A stretch of 64,000 nt of DNA from Pseudomonas coleopterorum (GTDB lineage Bacteria > Pseudomonadota > Gammaproteobacteria > Pseudomonadales > Pseudomonadaceae), in the NCBI RefSeq assembly GCF_900105555.1, contig NZ_FNTZ01000001.1, positions 744,001 to 808,000 of the forward strand, given 5' to 3'. The position numbers and the translations under genes were made by a program. Positions 9,855-19,365 of the stretch are shown in pieces. Below the pieces are notes generated by a model that saw only the letters and a list, made by a program, of their open reading frames with translations, did not search any database and had not been told where the DNA came from. The stretch's first letter is position 1. Every line of letters begins with the position of its first letter.

Positions 9855-11078
9855 ATGCCTACTGCCAACTGTACCCCCGCGAGTCGCGATATCGTCACGC
9901 CGCTGCATAAACCCTGGTTGCTGATCCTTGGACTGGTACTGGTGGCGCTCAACCTGCGTCCGGCCCTGTCGAGCATGGCGCCGTTGCTTGCGCAGGTCTC
10001 TGCCACCCTCGGCCTGAGCGGCTCGACGGCCGGTCTGCTGACCACGCTCCCGGTTCTGTGCCTGGGCCTTTTCGCGCCGCTGGCACCTTTGCTGGCTCGG
10101 CGTTTCGACAGCGAGCGTGTGGTCCTTGGCGTGTTGCTCGTGCTGGCGGCCGGCATCGCTTTGCGCAGTCAGTTGGGCATCTGGGGCTTGTTCATCGGCA
10201 GCCTGGTGGCCGGTGGCAGTATCGGAATCATCGGCGTGCTGCTGCCTGGCATCGTCAAGCGCGACTTCGCCCGACAGGCCGGCACGATGACCGGCGTCTA
10301 CACCATGGCGTTGTGCCTCGGAGCGGCATTGGCGGCCGGTTCCAGCGTGCCACTGAGCCAGTATTTCGATGACAGCTGGCGCATCGGTCTGGCGTTCTGG
10401 ATGGTGCCGGCGTTGCTGGCTGCGGTGTTCTGGTGGCCGCAGACGCGGCAGAAGCATGGTGTCCAGCGTGCTCGCTATCGCGTGACCGGGCTGTTTCGTG
10501 ATCCGCTCGCGTGGCAGGTCACGTTGTTCATGGGGTTGCAGTCGTCGCTGGCGTACATCGTCTTCGGCTGGTTGCCGTCGATCCTGATCGGGCGCGGGTT
10601 ATCGGCTGCGCAAGCGGGTCTGGTCATGTCATTCTCGATCATCGTGCAGTTGCCCAGCGCCTTGACCGTGCCATGGCTGGCCACCCGCGGCCGTGATCAG
10701 CGCCTGCCGATTCTCGCGGTGATGGCGCTGAGCCTGGCTGGGTTGTTCGGCCTGCTTTACGCACCGCTGGGCGGGATGTGGGGCTGGGCGATTGTCTTGG
10801 GGTTGGGCCAGGGCGGGGTGTTCGCGCTGGCACTGACTTTGATCGTACTGCGCTCGCGCGATGCCCATGTGGCGGCCAATCTGTCGAGCATGGCCCAGGG
10901 CGTGGGCTACACCATCGCGTCGATGGGGCCTTTCGCGGTCGGTCTGGTGCACGACATGACGGGTGGGTGGGGCGCAGTGGGTTGGGTGTTCGCCTTCATC
11001 GGCGTCGCCGCCACGGCCGCGGGCATGGGGGCCGGGCGCACGCTGCATGTGCAGGCTATGGCGACGAAGGTGGAGTGA
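9855..11078 (+). CDS. MFS transporter, CynX/NimT-like
   Basis: A major-facilitator permease of 407 residues with about 12 hydrophobic segments in two halves. The opening motif LNLRPALSSMAPLL near residues 31-44 and the inter-helix loop PLLARRFDSERVV near 75-87 are typical of the cyanate/nitroimidazole-type CynX/NimT group, as I recall it. The ATG at 9855 has a weak TGGA upstream. The gene stands alone on the plus strand behind the REP cluster and 6-30 nt before the GIY-YIG gene. Its substrate cannot be assigned; other members handle cyanate, drugs or organic acids. Confidence 0.85.
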   Translation: MPTANCTPASRDIVTPLHKPWLLILGLVLVALNLRPALSSMAPLLAQVSATLGLSGSTAGLLTTLPVLCLGLFAPLAPLLARRFDSERVVLGVLLVLAAGIALRSQLGIWGLFIGSLVAGGSIGIIGVLLPGIVKRDFARQAGTMTGVYTMALCLGAALAAGSSVPLSQYFDDSWRIGLAFWMVPALLAAVFWWPQTRQKHGVQRARYRVTGLFRDPLAWQVTLFMGLQSSLAYIVFGWLPSILIGRGLSAAQAGLVMSFSIIVQLPSALTVPWLATRGRDQRLPILAVMALSLAGLFGLLYAPLGGMWGWAIVLGLGQGGVFALALTLIVLRSRDAHVAANLSSMAQGVGYTIASMGPFAVGLVHDMTGGWGAVGWVFAFIGVAATAAGMGAGRTLHVQAMATKVE

Positions 11079-11108
11079 TATTGCTTGCACACAGGCGCTG
11101 TTGAATCG

Positions 11109-11384
11109 ATGACCGCTGCCACGCCAGCCAAGCCCTGGTATGTCTACCTGGTGCGCGCGGCGAATGGCTCGCTTTACTGCGGCATCAGTGACGATCCGCA
11201 GCGCCGTTTCGCCAAGCACCAGAGTGGGAAGGGCGCGCGGTTCTTCCTGTCCAGCCCGGCAGTGGCGTTGGTTTACGTGGAAGCATGGCCAAGCAAAAGC
11301 GAAGCCTTGCGCCACGAGCGGCTGATCAAACGCTTGCGCAAGCCCGCCAAGGAACACCTCGTAGCCTCCTTCACCCCCCTGTAG
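11109..11384 (+). CDS. GIY-YIG domain protein (YhbQ/UPF0213-like)
   Basis: A small single-domain GIY-YIG nuclease-fold protein of 91 residues. It has the motif as [20 protein letters not shown] near residues 9-28, with RRFAKHQ and the later K/E-rich helix [15 protein letters not shown] containing the conserved Glu. Related stand-alone proteins are common and poorly characterised; a role in DNA repair or degradation is inferred only from the fold. The start is uncertain: ATG 11109 gives the conserved N-terminus, but a TTG at 11085 is 8 nt from GGTGGAG, the best ribosome site. It lies close behind the MFS gene and may share its transcript. Confidence 0.85.
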   Translation: MTAATPAKPWYVYLVRAANGSLYCGISDDPQRRFAKHQSGKGARFFLSSPAVALVYVEAWPSKSEALRHERLIKRLRKPAKEHLVASFTPL

Positions 11385-11850
11385 CGGCGCGAGCCGCGTC
11401 CGGCTTCATCGCGTTCATTCAGGCACACCGCATGCACCGCCGACGCGGCTTGCGCCGCTGCTACGGAGATCGCGTTCCCCTGTAGCAGCGGCGCGAGCCG
11501 CGTCCGGCTTCATCGCGTTCGTTCAGGCATACCGCATGCACCGCCGACGCGGCTTGCGCCGCTGCTACGGAGATCGCGTTCCCCTGTAGCAGCGGCGCGA
11601 GCCGCGTCCGGCTTCATCGCGTTCGTTCAGGCATACCGCATGCACCGCCGACGCGGCTTGCGCCGCTGCTACGGAGATCGCGTTCCCCTGTAGCAGCGGC
11701 GCGAGCCGCGTCCGGCTTCATCGCGTTCATTCAGGCACACCGCATGCACCGCCGACGCGGCTTGCGCCGCTGCTACAGGGATTGCGAGCCGCGTTCGGGG
11801 TTATGCGTTCATTCAGGTATACCGCATGCGTCGCTTTTACAGGGGTATGT
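11381..11850. repeat. 104-bp tandem repeat array, four copies plus a degenerate fifth (third REP family)
   Basis: The block beginning CGGCGCGAGCCGCGTCCGGC recurs at 11385, 11489, 11593 and 11697, exactly 104 bp apart, with a truncated and diverged fifth copy from about 11779. Each unit holds an inverted pair, GTAGCAGCGGCGCGAGCCGC and GCGGCTTGCGCCGCTGCTAC, about 60 bp apart, so each can fold into a long cruciform. Copies differ by only a few bases (CATTCAGGCAC/CGTTCAGGCAT). A single related unit lies at 29697-29792. The array fills the 521-bp gap before the GST gene together with that gene's promoter. Confidence 0.95.
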
Positions 11851-11905
11851 GGTCTGCGCGAGGGCGAGTAAGCTGTGGGCTTTCCCATCCGCTGCTGGAG
11901 CCGAT

Positions 11906-12841
11906 ATGTCCGAGTTGATCCTGCATCACTATCCGACCTCGCCGTTCGCCGAAAAGGCCCGTTTGATGCTCGGCTTCAAAGGGCTCGCGTGGCGCTCGGT
12001 GCTGATCTCGCCGATCATGCCCAAGCCTGATCTGACAGCGCTGACCGGTGGCTATCGCAAGACGCCAGTGCTGCAGGTCGGGGCCGATGTTTATTGCGAC
12101 ACCGCCCTGATCGCTCGACGGCTGGAGCAGGAGAAAGCCTTGCCGGCGCTGCTGCCCCTTGGCCAGGAGCTCACCGTGGCCACTTTCGCCGCCTGGGCCG
12201 ATTCGGTGCTGTTCCAGCATGCCGTCAGCCTGGTGTTCCAGCCCGAGTCCATCAGCGCCCGCCTGTCGCGTCTGCCCGAAGACGCCGCCAAGGCCTTCAT
12301 CGCCGACCGCATGGCGCTGTTCCAGGGCGGCACTGCCACGCGTCTGCCGGTGGAGCAGGCCAAGCATCAGTGGCCGACGTTCATGGCGCGCCTGGAACAG
12401 CAACTGCAGAACGCAGAGGGTGAGTACCTGTTTGGCGAACCTACCCTGGCTGATTTCTCCATGGCCCACCTATTGTGGTTTCTCAAGGGCACGCCGGTCA
12501 CCGCACCGCTGGTGGATGCCTACCCTGCCATCCACGCCTGGCTGGGTCGCGTACTGGGTTTTGGCCACGGCACCTACAGCGAGCTGACTGCCGACGAGGC
12601 CCTGGCGATTGCCAAAGCGGCCACTCCGGCAGACTTGCCCGATGAAACGTTCGAGGACCCCAACGGGTTCAAGGCGGGCGACCAGGTGAGCATCTCGGCC
12701 GTGGACTATGGTGTCGACCCCGTGCAGGGCGAGTTGTTGTTTGCCGGGGCTGAGGAATTGATCATCCGGCGTGAAGACGCGCGCGCCGGCGTGGTGCATG
12801 TGCATTTTCCGCGAGTGGGTTTTGCGATCACAAAACCGTAG
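11906..12841 (+). CDS. glutathione S-transferase family protein with C-terminal extension
   Basis: An N-terminal thioredoxin-fold GST domain (residues 1-80, with YPTSPFAEKARLML and KTPVLQVGADVYCDTALI including the cis-Pro and Asp/Thr of the glutathione site) is followed by a helical C-terminal GST domain to about 215. The 311-residue length exceeds the usual 200-230. The extra 90 residues (from about 222) are predicted beta-rich (GDQVSISAVDYGVDPVQGEL) and have no function I can name. ATG 11906 follows GGAG by 6 nt. A longer upstream frame only reads through the repeat array. Substrate is unknown; conjugation, dehalogenation or isomerisation are all possible for the family. Confidence 0.85.
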   Translation: MSELILHHYPTSPFAEKARLMLGFKGLAWRSVLISPIMPKPDLTALTGGYRKTPVLQVGADVYCDTALIARRLEQEKALPALLPLGQELTVATFAAWADSVLFQHAVSLVFQPESISARLSRLPEDAAKAFIADRMALFQGGTATRLPVEQAKHQWPTFMARLEQQLQNAEGEYLFGEPTLADFSMAHLLWFLKGTPVTAPLVDAYPAIHAWLGRVLGFGHGTYSELTADEALAIAKAATPADLPDETFEDPNGFKAGDQVSISAVDYGVDPVQGELLFAGAEELIIRREDARAGVVHVHFPRVGFAITKP

Positions 12842-12887
12842 CGGCGACGTCAAGCCGGACACCCCACACCGCCTGCTTCCCCGCCGA

Positions 12888-12975
12888 TTGTGGGAGCGGG
12901 CTCTGCCCGCGAAGGCCACGCTGCGGTTCGATTGACACCCCTCAGCACCCGCTTCGCGGCCAGTGACCACTCATA
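12888..12975. repeat. two REP elements downstream of the GST gene
   Basis: An inverted family-1 element (TGTGGGAGCGGGCTCTGCCC, then GCGAAGG) at 12888-12916 and a diverged family-2 element (TTCGCGGCCAGTGACCACTC) at 12952-12975 lie between convergent GST and yejK genes. Confidence 0.85.
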
Positions 12976-12987
12976 CGGCGCATTCCG

Positions 12988-13995
12988 TCAATCCTTGCGC
13001 CGTTTGAGCTGGTCGGTCAGTTGCGACGGCAGGCCCTTGATGATCAAGGTACCGGCTTCCTCGTCATACTCGATCTTCGAGCCCAGCAGATGCGCCTCGA
13101 AGCTGATCGACAGCCCCTCGGCCCGCCCGGTGAAGCGACGAAACTGGTTGAGGGTGCGCTTGTCGGCCGGAATCTCCGGCGACAAACCGTAATCCTTGTT
13201 GCGGATATGGTCATAGAACGCCTGCGGGCGCTCTTCATCGATCAGACCCGACAGCTCTTTCAACGTGACCGGCTCGCCCATCTTGGTCTGGCTGGTGGCG
13301 TACTCCACCAGCGTCTGGGTTTTCTCCCGCGCCGACTCTTCTGGCAGGTCCTCGCTCTCGACGAAGTCGCTGAACGCCTTGAGCAGTGTCCGCGTTTCTC
13401 CCGGACCATCCACGCCTTCCTGGCAGCCGATGAAGTCGCGGAAGTACTCCGAGACCTTCTTGCCGTTCTTGCCCTTGATGAACGAGATGTACTGTTTGGA
13501 CTGCTTGTTGTTCTGCCACTCCGACAGGTTGATGCGCGCCGCCAGGTGCAGTTGCCCCAGGTCCAGGTGCCGCGACGGGGTCACGTCGAGCTCGGAGGTC
13601 ACGGCCACGCCTTCACTGTGATGCAGCAAGGCAATGGCCAGGTAATCGGTCATGCCCTGCTGGTAGTGCGCGAACAGCACATGCCCACCGGTGGACAGGT
13701 TGGATTCTTCCATCAGCTTCTGCAGGTGCTCGACGGCCGTGCGGCTGAACTGGGTGAAGTCGCGGCCCTCGTCCAGATAGTCCTTGAGCCAGCCGCTGAA
13801 CGGGTGCGCGCCGGACTCGGCATGGAAGAAGCCCCAAGCCTTGCCCTGCTTGGCGTTGTAACTTTCGTTGAGGTCGGCAAGCAGATGTTCGATGGCGCTG
13901 GACTCGGCCAGCTCGCTGTCGCGCGCATGAAGCACGGCAGGCGTGCCGTCGGGTTTCTTGTCGATCAAATGGACGATGCAGTGACGGATCGGCAT
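12988..13995 (-). CDS. yejK: nucleoid-associated protein YejK (NdpA)
   Basis: A nucleoid-associated protein of the YejK/NdpA family, 335 residues, as expected. It begins [20 protein letters not shown] and contains the family pattern of an N-terminal domain (to about 170), a [24 protein letters not shown] block near 190-213, and a C-terminal basic tail (TDQLKRRKD). ATG 13995 is chosen because homologues begin with MPIRH; the longer frame adds 19 residues of low-complexity sequence. It diverges from the HU gene, so two DNA-architecture proteins share one intergenic region. Its exact role is not well defined in the family. Confidence 0.93.
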   Translation of the reverse strand: MPIRHCIVHLIDKKPDGTPAVLHARDSELAESSAIEHLLADLNESYNAKQGKAWGFFHAESGAHPFSGWLKDYLDEGRDFTQFSRTAVEHLQKLMEESNLSTGGHVLFAHYQQGMTDYLAIALLHHSEGVAVTSELDVTPSRHLDLGQLHLAARINLSEWQNNKQSKQYISFIKGKNGKKVSEYFRDFIGCQEGVDGPGETRTLLKAFSDFVESEDLPEESAREKTQTLVEYATSQTKMGEPVTLKELSGLIDEERPQAFYDHIRNKDYGLSPEIPADKRTLNQFRRFTGRAEGLSISFEAHLLGSKIEYDEEAGTLIIKGLPSQLTDQLKRRKD

Positions 13996-14052
13996 GGGCT
14001 TCTCGGCTTGTCTGACTGATGGGCACGGCGGCTGGAGCAGGCCGTGCCGCAA

Positions 14053-14403
14053 AGGGGCGAAGTGTAACGTAGATAGGGGTTTTACGGATTGCCGGTGACC
14101 TGCGCATGCGCTGAAACGACGAAATCGTCTATTTTTTGGCCAAACCCATGATAAAGCTGAATAAAAGGGCCGCTAGTGGCGGATATTTGTTTGGCTCTGT
14201 GCTAGTTTTGCCCGGTCTTGCGGCCCACGAGGCCGTGAAGCCCCGCAGAGAGCGGCTTTCGAGTCGAACCAAACGTCATTCTGGGTATCTACAATGGCGA
14301 TTGGCATGACCGAAACGCGAGCCCCGGCGGACGTCGCACGCCCGGCTCCGACTTACGCTGCACTTTGCAATCCAATTGAATTTGATAGGGAAGGTACACC
14401 ACC
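14053..14403. promoter_or_regulatory. divergent promoter region yejK / hupN
   Basis: The roughly 400 bp between divergent starts includes AT-rich stretches (TATTTTTTGG, GATAAAGCTGAATAAAAG) and a small palindrome GACGAAATCGTC near 14118-14129. There is no REP element. Promoters for both genes must lie here, but I cannot fix -35/-10 pairs with confidence. The HU start is preceded by GGGAAGG about 10 nt upstream. Confidence 0.45.
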
Positions 14404-14685
14404 ATGGCATTAACCAAAGACCAACTGATCGCCGATATCGCTGAAGCTATCGACGCGCCGAAAACCACCGCGCGCAACGCTATCGAGCAGCTGGGCCAGA
14501 TCGTTGCCGATCAATTGGAAAATGGCAGCGAGATCACTCTGCCTGGTATCGGCAAGCTGAAAATCACCGAGCGTCCTGCCCGCACTGGCCGTAACCCTTC
14601 GACTGGCGCTGCCATCGAAATCGCTGCCAAGAAAGTCGTCAAGTTCGTCCCAGCCAAAGTGCTGACCGATTCCGTTAACAAGTAA
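14404..14685 (+). CDS. hupN: HU-family DNA-binding protein (HupN-like)
   Basis: A 93-residue histone-like HU protein that bends DNA and shapes the nucleoid as a dimer. It has the N-terminal helix-turn-helix body (LTKDQLIADIAEAI), the beta-arm motif GRNPSTGAAIEIAA near residues 60-73 with the intercalating Pro, and a basic C-terminus. Pseudomonas of this group carry hupA, hupB and hupN; the location beside rlmF and valS suggests hupN, which is from memory. The start has a GGGAAGGT ribosome site, and a terminator follows directly after the stop. Confidence 0.93.
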   Translation: MALTKDQLIADIAEAIDAPKTTARNAIEQLGQIVADQLENGSEITLPGIGKLKITERPARTGRNPSTGAAIEIAAKKVVKFVPAKVLTDSVNK

Positions 14686-14699
14686 TTGTAACGGCTCGA

Positions 14700-14737
14700 T
14701 GAACCGTGCCGCGGGTCAACCCGGGCGCGGTTTTTTT
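14700..14737 (+). terminator. intrinsic terminator of hupN
   Basis: AACCGTGCCGCGGGT, a CAA loop and CCCGGGCGCGGTT form an imperfect GC-rich stem followed by seven T's, about 15 nt after the stop. Confidence 0.88.
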
Positions 14738-14773
14738 GTGCCTGTAAATCCATAGGCGCGGTCTGTGAGCATC

Positions 14774-14848
14774 TGTGGGAGCGGGCTCTGCCCGCGAAGC
14801 TCGCAACGCGTGGTGGCTGCTTCGCGGGCAGAGCCCGCTCCCACAGGG
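14774..14848. repeat. REP pair in inverted orientation (BIME)
   Basis: TGTGGGAGCGGGCTCTGCCC with GCGAAG, and its inverse CTTCGCGGGCAGAGCCCGCT with CCCACA, are separated by about 20 bp between convergent hupN and rlmF. The two arms can pair over about 26 bp. Confidence 0.92.
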
Positions 14849-14870
14849 GCCGCAGTGCGCCGTGAATCAG

Positions 14871-15809
14871 TCAGCTGAACCAGTTTTTGCCGGCTGGCTC
14901 TGCCTGGAAGGTCCAGGCGACGAAGCGGCTTTGCTTCTGGCCTTGGCCCATTTCCACCACTCGGACCTGCACGGCATTGACCTTGCCAAGGGCTGCCTGA
15001 ATGACCGGCAGGTTGGACGCCTTGGACACCAGCGTCGAAAACCACAACACCTGCTGTCCCACGGCCACGCTTTCGTTGATCAACTGCGTCACGAAGCGAA
15101 TCTCGCCGCCTTCACACCACAACTCGTTGTTCTGACCGCCAAAGTTGAGCACGGGCAACTTGCGCTTGGGATCGGCCTTGCCCAGCGCGCGCCATTTGCG
15201 CTGGCTGCCGCGGGTCGCTTCCTGCAACGACGCGTGGAAGGGTGGATTGCACAGGGTCACGGCGAATCGTTCTTCGCGGCCCAGTAGTCCCTGGAGAATC
15301 TGTCGAGGCTGCGTCTGCTGGCGCAGGGAAATGGCTTTGCCCAGTTTGTTGGCCTGCACGATGGTGTTGGCCGAGGCCAGTGCCACCGGGTCGATGTCGG
15401 AGCCTACGAACTGCCAGCGATAGTCACTGTGGCCCAGCAGGGGGTAGATGCAGTTGGCACCTACACCCACGTCGAGCGCCCTGACGCCGGCGCCCCGCGG
15501 AATCTCGCCGCCGTTGCTTTCGGCCAGCAGGTCGGCCAGGCAGTGCAGATAGTCGGCCCGTCCGGGTATGGGCGGACACAGGTAGCCGTCCGGGATGTCC
15601 CAGTGCTCAATGCCATAGAGGGTCCTGAGCAACGCCCGGTTGAACACCTTCACCGCCGCAGGATCGGCGAAGTCGATGCTTTGCTTGCCATACGGGTTGA
15701 GGATGACGAACCGGGCAAGGTCCGGATGGCTCTTGATCAATTGCGGGAAATCGTAGCGACCCTGGTGGCGATTGCGCGGGTGCAGGGTGGGTTTTGGCGG
15801 GGTGGACAT
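14871..15809 (-). CDS. rlmF: 23S rRNA (adenine(1618)-N(6))-methyltransferase RlmF
   Basis: RlmF methylates N6 of A1618 in 23S rRNA using S-adenosylmethionine. The 312-residue product has the N-terminal [19 protein letters not shown] block, the SAM motif [16 protein letters not shown] near 110-125, acidic GSDIDPVAL, and the catalytic CNPPFH near 186-191 typical of adenine-N6 methylases. ATG 15809 ([13 protein letters not shown]) is chosen; the longer frame's extra 18 residues come from a REP element and are rejected. It lies on the minus strand downstream of valS, from which it is separated by a REP pair. Confidence 0.94.
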   Translation of the reverse strand: MSTPPKPTLHPRNRHQGRYDFPQLIKSHPDLARFVILNPYGKQSIDFADPAAVKVFNRALLRTLYGIEHWDIPDGYLCPPIPGRADYLHCLADLLAESNGGEIPRGAGVRALDVGVGANCIYPLLGHSDYRWQFVGSDIDPVALASANTIVQANKLGKAISLRQQTQPRQILQGLLGREERFAVTLCNPPFHASLQEATRGSQRKWRALGKADPKRKLPVLNFGGQNNELWCEGGEIRFVTQLINESVAVGQQVLWFSTLVSKASNLPVIQAALGKVNAVQVRVVEMGQGQKQSRFVAWTFQAEPAGKNWFS

Positions 15810-15835
15810 GGAGAGGTTACCGGTAGGGGCGGGGG

Positions 15836-15902
15836 CCTCTTCGCGGGCAGAGCTCACTCCCACACAACGCTCTGTGGGAGCGGGCTTTGCCCGCGAAGAG
15901 GC
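15836..15902. repeat. REP pair (BIME) between valS and rlmF
   Basis: TCTTCGCGGGCAGAGCTCAC and, inverted, GTGGGAGCGGGCTTTGCCCG with CGAAGA flank a 10-15 bp centre. The arms are nearly complementary over about 27 bp, so the transcript could form a long hairpin between two same-strand genes. Confidence 0.92.
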
Positions 15903-15913
15903 CAGCAGACGGA

Positions 15914-18760
15914 TTACAGGCTGGCGATCCGCGCGTGCTGTTCAGCCAGCTTGGTCAATGCCTGTTCGGCTTCGGCCAGTTTGGCGCGCTCTTTGTCGAT
16001 GACGGCAGGGGGTGCCTTGTCGACGAAGGCTGCATTGGACAGCTTGCCGCCCACGCGAGCGACTTCACCGTTCAGCCGCTGGATTTCCTTGTCCAGGCGA
16101 GCCAGTTCGGCGTCCTTGTCGATCAGCCCGGCCATCGGCACCAGCACTTCCATTTCACCGACCAGCGCAGTAGCGCTCAGAGGCGCTTCCTGGTCATCGT
16201 CCAGCACGGTGATGGACTCCAGCTTGGCGAGCTTCTTGAGCAAGGCATCGTTTTCCTGCAGACGACGCTGATCCTGGCTGCCGGTGTTCTTGAGGAACAA
16301 CGCCAGTGGCTTGCCCGGACCGATGTTCATCTCGCCGCGAATGTTGCGCACGCCGAGCATCAGGCCCTTGAGCCACTCGATATCGTCTTCGGCGGCGGTG
16401 TCGATACGGCTTTCATTGGCCACCGGCCAAGGCTGCAGCATGATCGTCTTGCCCTGCACACCGGCGAGCGGCGCCAGGCGCTGCCAGATTTCTTCGGTGA
16501 TGAACGGCATGAACGGATGCGCCAGGCGCAACGCCACTTCCAGCACGCGCACCAGGGTGCGACGGGTACCGCGCTGGCGCTCCACCGGAGCGTTCTCGTC
16601 CCACAGCACCGGCTTGGACAGCTCCAGGTACCAGTCGCAATACTGGTTCCAGATGAACTCATAGAGTGCCTGGGCAGCCAGGTCGAAACGGAACTGATCC
16701 AGATGACGCGTCACTTCGGCTTCGGTACGCTGCAACTGCGAGATGATCCAGCGATCGGCGAGCGAGAGCTCGTAGGCCTCACCGTTCTGGCCGCAGTCCT
16801 CGCCCTTGTCGAGCACATAGCGCGCGGCGTTCCAGATCTTGTTGCAGAAATTGCGATAGCCCTCGACGCGGCCCATGTCGAACTTGATGTCGCGGCCGGT
16901 GGACGCCAGCGAGCAGAAGGTGAAGCGCAGGGCGTCGGTGCCGTAGCTGGCGATGCCGCCTTCGAACTCGTCGCGAGTCTGCTTCTCGATCTTCTTCGCA
17001 AGCTTGGGCTGCATCATGCCGCTGGTGCGCTTTTCGACCAGGGCTTCGAGCTCGATACCGTCGATGATGTCCAGCGGGTCGAGCACGTTGCCCTTGGACT
17101 TGGACATCTTCTGGCCCTGGCCATCACGCACCAGGCCGTGCACGTAGACCGTCTTGAACGGCACTTGCGGCGTACCGTTCTCGTCCTTGACCAGGTGCAT
17201 GGTCAACATGATCATCCGGGCGACCCAGAAGAAGATGATGTCGAAGCCGGTGACCAGCACGTCGGTGCTGTGGAATTTCTTCAGGAATTCGGTCTGCTCC
17301 GGCCAGCCCAGGGTGGAAAAGGTCCACAGGCCCGAGCTGAACCAGGTGTCCAGCACGTCGTTGTCCTGGTTGAGCACCACATCGGCGCCCAGGCCGTGCT
17401 TGCTGCGCACTTCGGCTTCGCTGCGGCCGACGTAGACCTTGCCGGACTCGTCGTACCAGGCCGGGATGCGATGGCCCCACCAGAGCTGGCGGCTGATGCA
17501 CCAGTCCTGGATATCGCGCATCCAGGAGAAGTACATGTTTTCGTACTGCTTGGGCACGAAGGCGATGCGGCCGTCTTCCACAGCGGCGATGGCAGGTTCG
17601 GCCAGCGGCTTGGTGGACACGTACCACTGGTCGGTCAGCCAGGGCTCGATGACGGTGCCGGAGCGATCGCCCTTCGGCACTTTCAAGGCGTGGTCGTCGA
17701 CGCTGACCAGCAGGCCGGCGGCGTCGAACGCGGCGACGATCTGCTTGCGGGCCTCGAAGCGGTCCAGGCCGGCGTATTCGCCAGGCAAGGTGCCATCGAC
17801 GCTGTCGTTCAGCGTGCCGTCGAGGTTGAACACCTGAGCGCTGGGCAGAACGTTGGCATTCTTGTCGAAGATGTTGAGCAACGGCAGGTTGTGCCGCTTG
17901 CCGACTTCGTAGTCGTTGAAATCGTGGGCCGGAGTGATCTTCACGCAGCCGGTACCGAACTCGGGGTCGCAATAATCATCGGCGATGATCGGAATGAGGC
18001 GGCCTACCAAGGGCAGTTCGACGAACTTGCCGATCAATGCTTGGTAGCGCTCGTCGTTCGGGTTCACCGCGACCGCGGCGTCGCCGAGCATGGTTTCCGG
18101 GCGTGTGGTGGCGACGATCAGGTAGTCGTTGCCTTCGGCGGTTTTCGCGCCATCTGCCAGCGGGTACTTGAGGTTCCAGAGGAAACCCTTTTCATCGTGG
18201 TTTTCCACTTCCAGGTCGGAGATGGCCGTGTGCAGCTTGGTGTCCCAGTTGACCAGGCGCTTGCCGCGGTAGATCAGGCCGTCTTCGTGCAGGCGCACGA
18301 AGGCTTCCTTGACCGCTTCGGACAGGCCGTCATCCATGGTGAAACGTTCGCGGCTCCAGTCGACCGACGAGCCGAGGCGACGGATCTGGCGGCTGATGTT
18401 GCCACCGGACTGGTCTTTCCATTCCCAGATCTTTTCCAGGAATTTTTCCCGGCCCAGGTCATGGCGATTCAGACCCTGGGCTTCGATCTGGCGCTCGACC
18501 AGCATCTGCGTGGCGATACCGGCGTGGTCGGTACCCGGCTGCCACAGGGTGTTGCGACCCTGCATGCGGCGGAAACGGATCAGGGCGTCCATGATCGCGT
18601 TGTTGAAGCCGTGGCCCATATGCAGGCTGCCGGTGACGTTCGGCGGCGGAATCATGATGGTGTAGGAGTCGCCGGCACCTTGCGGGGCGAAGTAGTTCTC
18701 GGCCTCCCAGGTCTGGTACCAGGAAGTTTCGATAGCGTGCGGCTGGTAGGTCTTATCCAT
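15914..18760 (-). CDS. valS: valyl-tRNA synthetase
   Basis: Class I aminoacyl-tRNA synthetase charging tRNA-Val, 948 residues, the normal bacterial length. It has the HIGH-type signature in [15 protein letters not shown] near 41-55, the editing (CP1) domain with [13 protein letters not shown] near 215-227 and [15 protein letters not shown] near 270-284, a DTWFSSGLW block, the [12 protein letters not shown] loop near 550-561 and a C-terminal coiled coil ([15 protein letters not shown] and on) that clamps tRNA. ATG 18760 ([11 protein letters not shown]) is preferred over the in-frame start 24 nt upstream. A long open frame on the opposite strand is only its antisense shadow. Confidence 0.98.
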   Translation of the reverse strand: MDKTYQPHAIETSWYQTWEAENYFAPQGAGDSYTIMIPPPNVTGSLHMGHGFNNAIMDALIRFRRMQGRNTLWQPGTDHAGIATQMLVERQIEAQGLNRHDLGREKFLEKIWEWKDQSGGNISRQIRRLGSSVDWSRERFTMDDGLSEAVKEAFVRLHEDGLIYRGKRLVNWDTKLHTAISDLEVENHDEKGFLWNLKYPLADGAKTAEGNDYLIVATTRPETMLGDAAVAVNPNDERYQALIGKFVELPLVGRLIPIIADDYCDPEFGTGCVKITPAHDFNDYEVGKRHNLPLLNIFDKNANVLPSAQVFNLDGTLNDSVDGTLPGEYAGLDRFEARKQIVAAFDAAGLLVSVDDHALKVPKGDRSGTVIEPWLTDQWYVSTKPLAEPAIAAVEDGRIAFVPKQYENMYFSWMRDIQDWCISRQLWWGHRIPAWYDESGKVYVGRSEAEVRSKHGLGADVVLNQDNDVLDTWFSSGLWTFSTLGWPEQTEFLKKFHSTDVLVTGFDIIFFWVARMIMLTMHLVKDENGTPQVPFKTVYVHGLVRDGQGQKMSKSKGNVLDPLDIIDGIELEALVEKRTSGMMQPKLAKKIEKQTRDEFEGGIASYGTDALRFTFCSLASTGRDIKFDMGRVEGYRNFCNKIWNAARYVLDKGEDCGQNGEAYELSLADRWIISQLQRTEAEVTRHLDQFRFDLAAQALYEFIWNQYCDWYLELSKPVLWDENAPVERQRGTRRTLVRVLEVALRLAHPFMPFITEEIWQRLAPLAGVQGKTIMLQPWPVANESRIDTAAEDDIEWLKGLMLGVRNIRGEMNIGPGKPLALFLKNTGSQDQRRLQENDALLKKLAKLESITVLDDDQEAPLSATALVGEMEVLVPMAGLIDKDAELARLDKEIQRLNGEVARVGGKLSNAAFVDKAPPAVIDKERAKLAEAEQALTKLAEQHARIASL

Positions 18761-18908
18761 GCGCGGCGGGACCCTATAAGGCATTTATTCAAAGAAAGCC
18801 GGGAAGTATAGCGGGGATATGGCGGCTATGGGAGGGAGGCGGGCTGCGCAGGAGCGGTCCGTGGTCGCGATGGGCGCGATTCGGTATGGCTGACTCACCG
18901 TAGCGCCT

Positions 18909-18934
18909 GTTTCGCGGCCGATGACCGCTCCTAC
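18909..18934. repeat. REP element, second family
   Basis: TTCGCGGCCGATGACCGCTC followed by CTACGG lies between valS and the hypothetical gene upstream, with a diverged partial inverse (GGAGCGGTCCGTGGTCGCGA) at 18851-18870. Confidence 0.8.
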
Positions 18935-18980
18935 GGTGGTAGGCGAGCGGCCCGTGGCTGCGAAGGGCGGGGGAAGGGGA

Positions 18981-19358
18981 TCAGGGCTGGTTCAGCAACC
19001 GTTCCATGCGGGCCTCGAGGCGGCGCTTGATTTCCGTTTCGATGTGCGGCGCGAAATCGTCGATCACATCCTGCATGATCAACTGAGCGGCGGCGCGCAG
19101 TTCGGCGTCCAGGTGCAGCAGGGTGTCCTGGCGGTTCTGCGCGGGGGTAGGGGCAACGGTTGCCGCCGCTGGCGCTTCGGCAGCGGCCCCGGGCTCGTCG
19201 TGCAGTTCGAACAGTAACGGCACATCCGGCTCGCTGCGAACCACGGCGTCGGTCAGCAGCGGTGGCTGGAGGGTATCATCGCCGAGCAGCTTGCGGATCG
19301 ATTCGAGGTCGTCCAGCAGGTGTACGGATTTGGGCAAAGGCTTGGTGTTGTTGTCCAT
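18981..19358 (-). CDS. conserved hypothetical protein between holC and valS
   Basis: Not recognised as a characterised family. The 125-residue product has a basic start (MDNNTKPLPKSVHLLDDLESI), a predicted helix through ESIRKLLGDD, an acidic/Ala-Pro-rich linker near 55-80 and a long amphipathic, probably coiled-coil C-terminal helix (ELRAAAQLIMQDVIDDFAPH, then IETEIKRRLEARMERLL). No membrane segment or catalytic motif is seen. ATG 19358 is chosen over a start 54 nt upstream. It begins 8 nt after the holC stop and probably shares that transcript. Position beside holC is a feature I associate with Pseudomonas genomes, so a replication or clamp-loader link is possible but is only inference. Confidence 0.8.
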   Translation of the reverse strand: MDNNTKPLPKSVHLLDDLESIRKLLGDDTLQPPLLTDAVVRSEPDVPLLFELHDEPGAAAEAPAAATVAPTPAQNRQDTLLHLDAELRAAAQLIMQDVIDDFAPHIETEIKRRLEARMERLLNQP

Positions 19359-19365
19359 CGTGGGC

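Noticed and set aside
9463..9924. 153-codon plus-strand open frame between aapP and the MFS gene
   Set aside because: It translates REP elements and overlaps the MFS start in another frame.
11381..11850. CRISPR or integron array reading of the 104-bp repeats
   Set aside because: No variable spacers, no integrase and no cassette genes. Units are identical in full.
15887..18811. 974-codon plus-strand open frame opposite valS
   Set aside because: Exact antisense of valS in a GC-rich genome. Its product has no family features and valS is clearly real.
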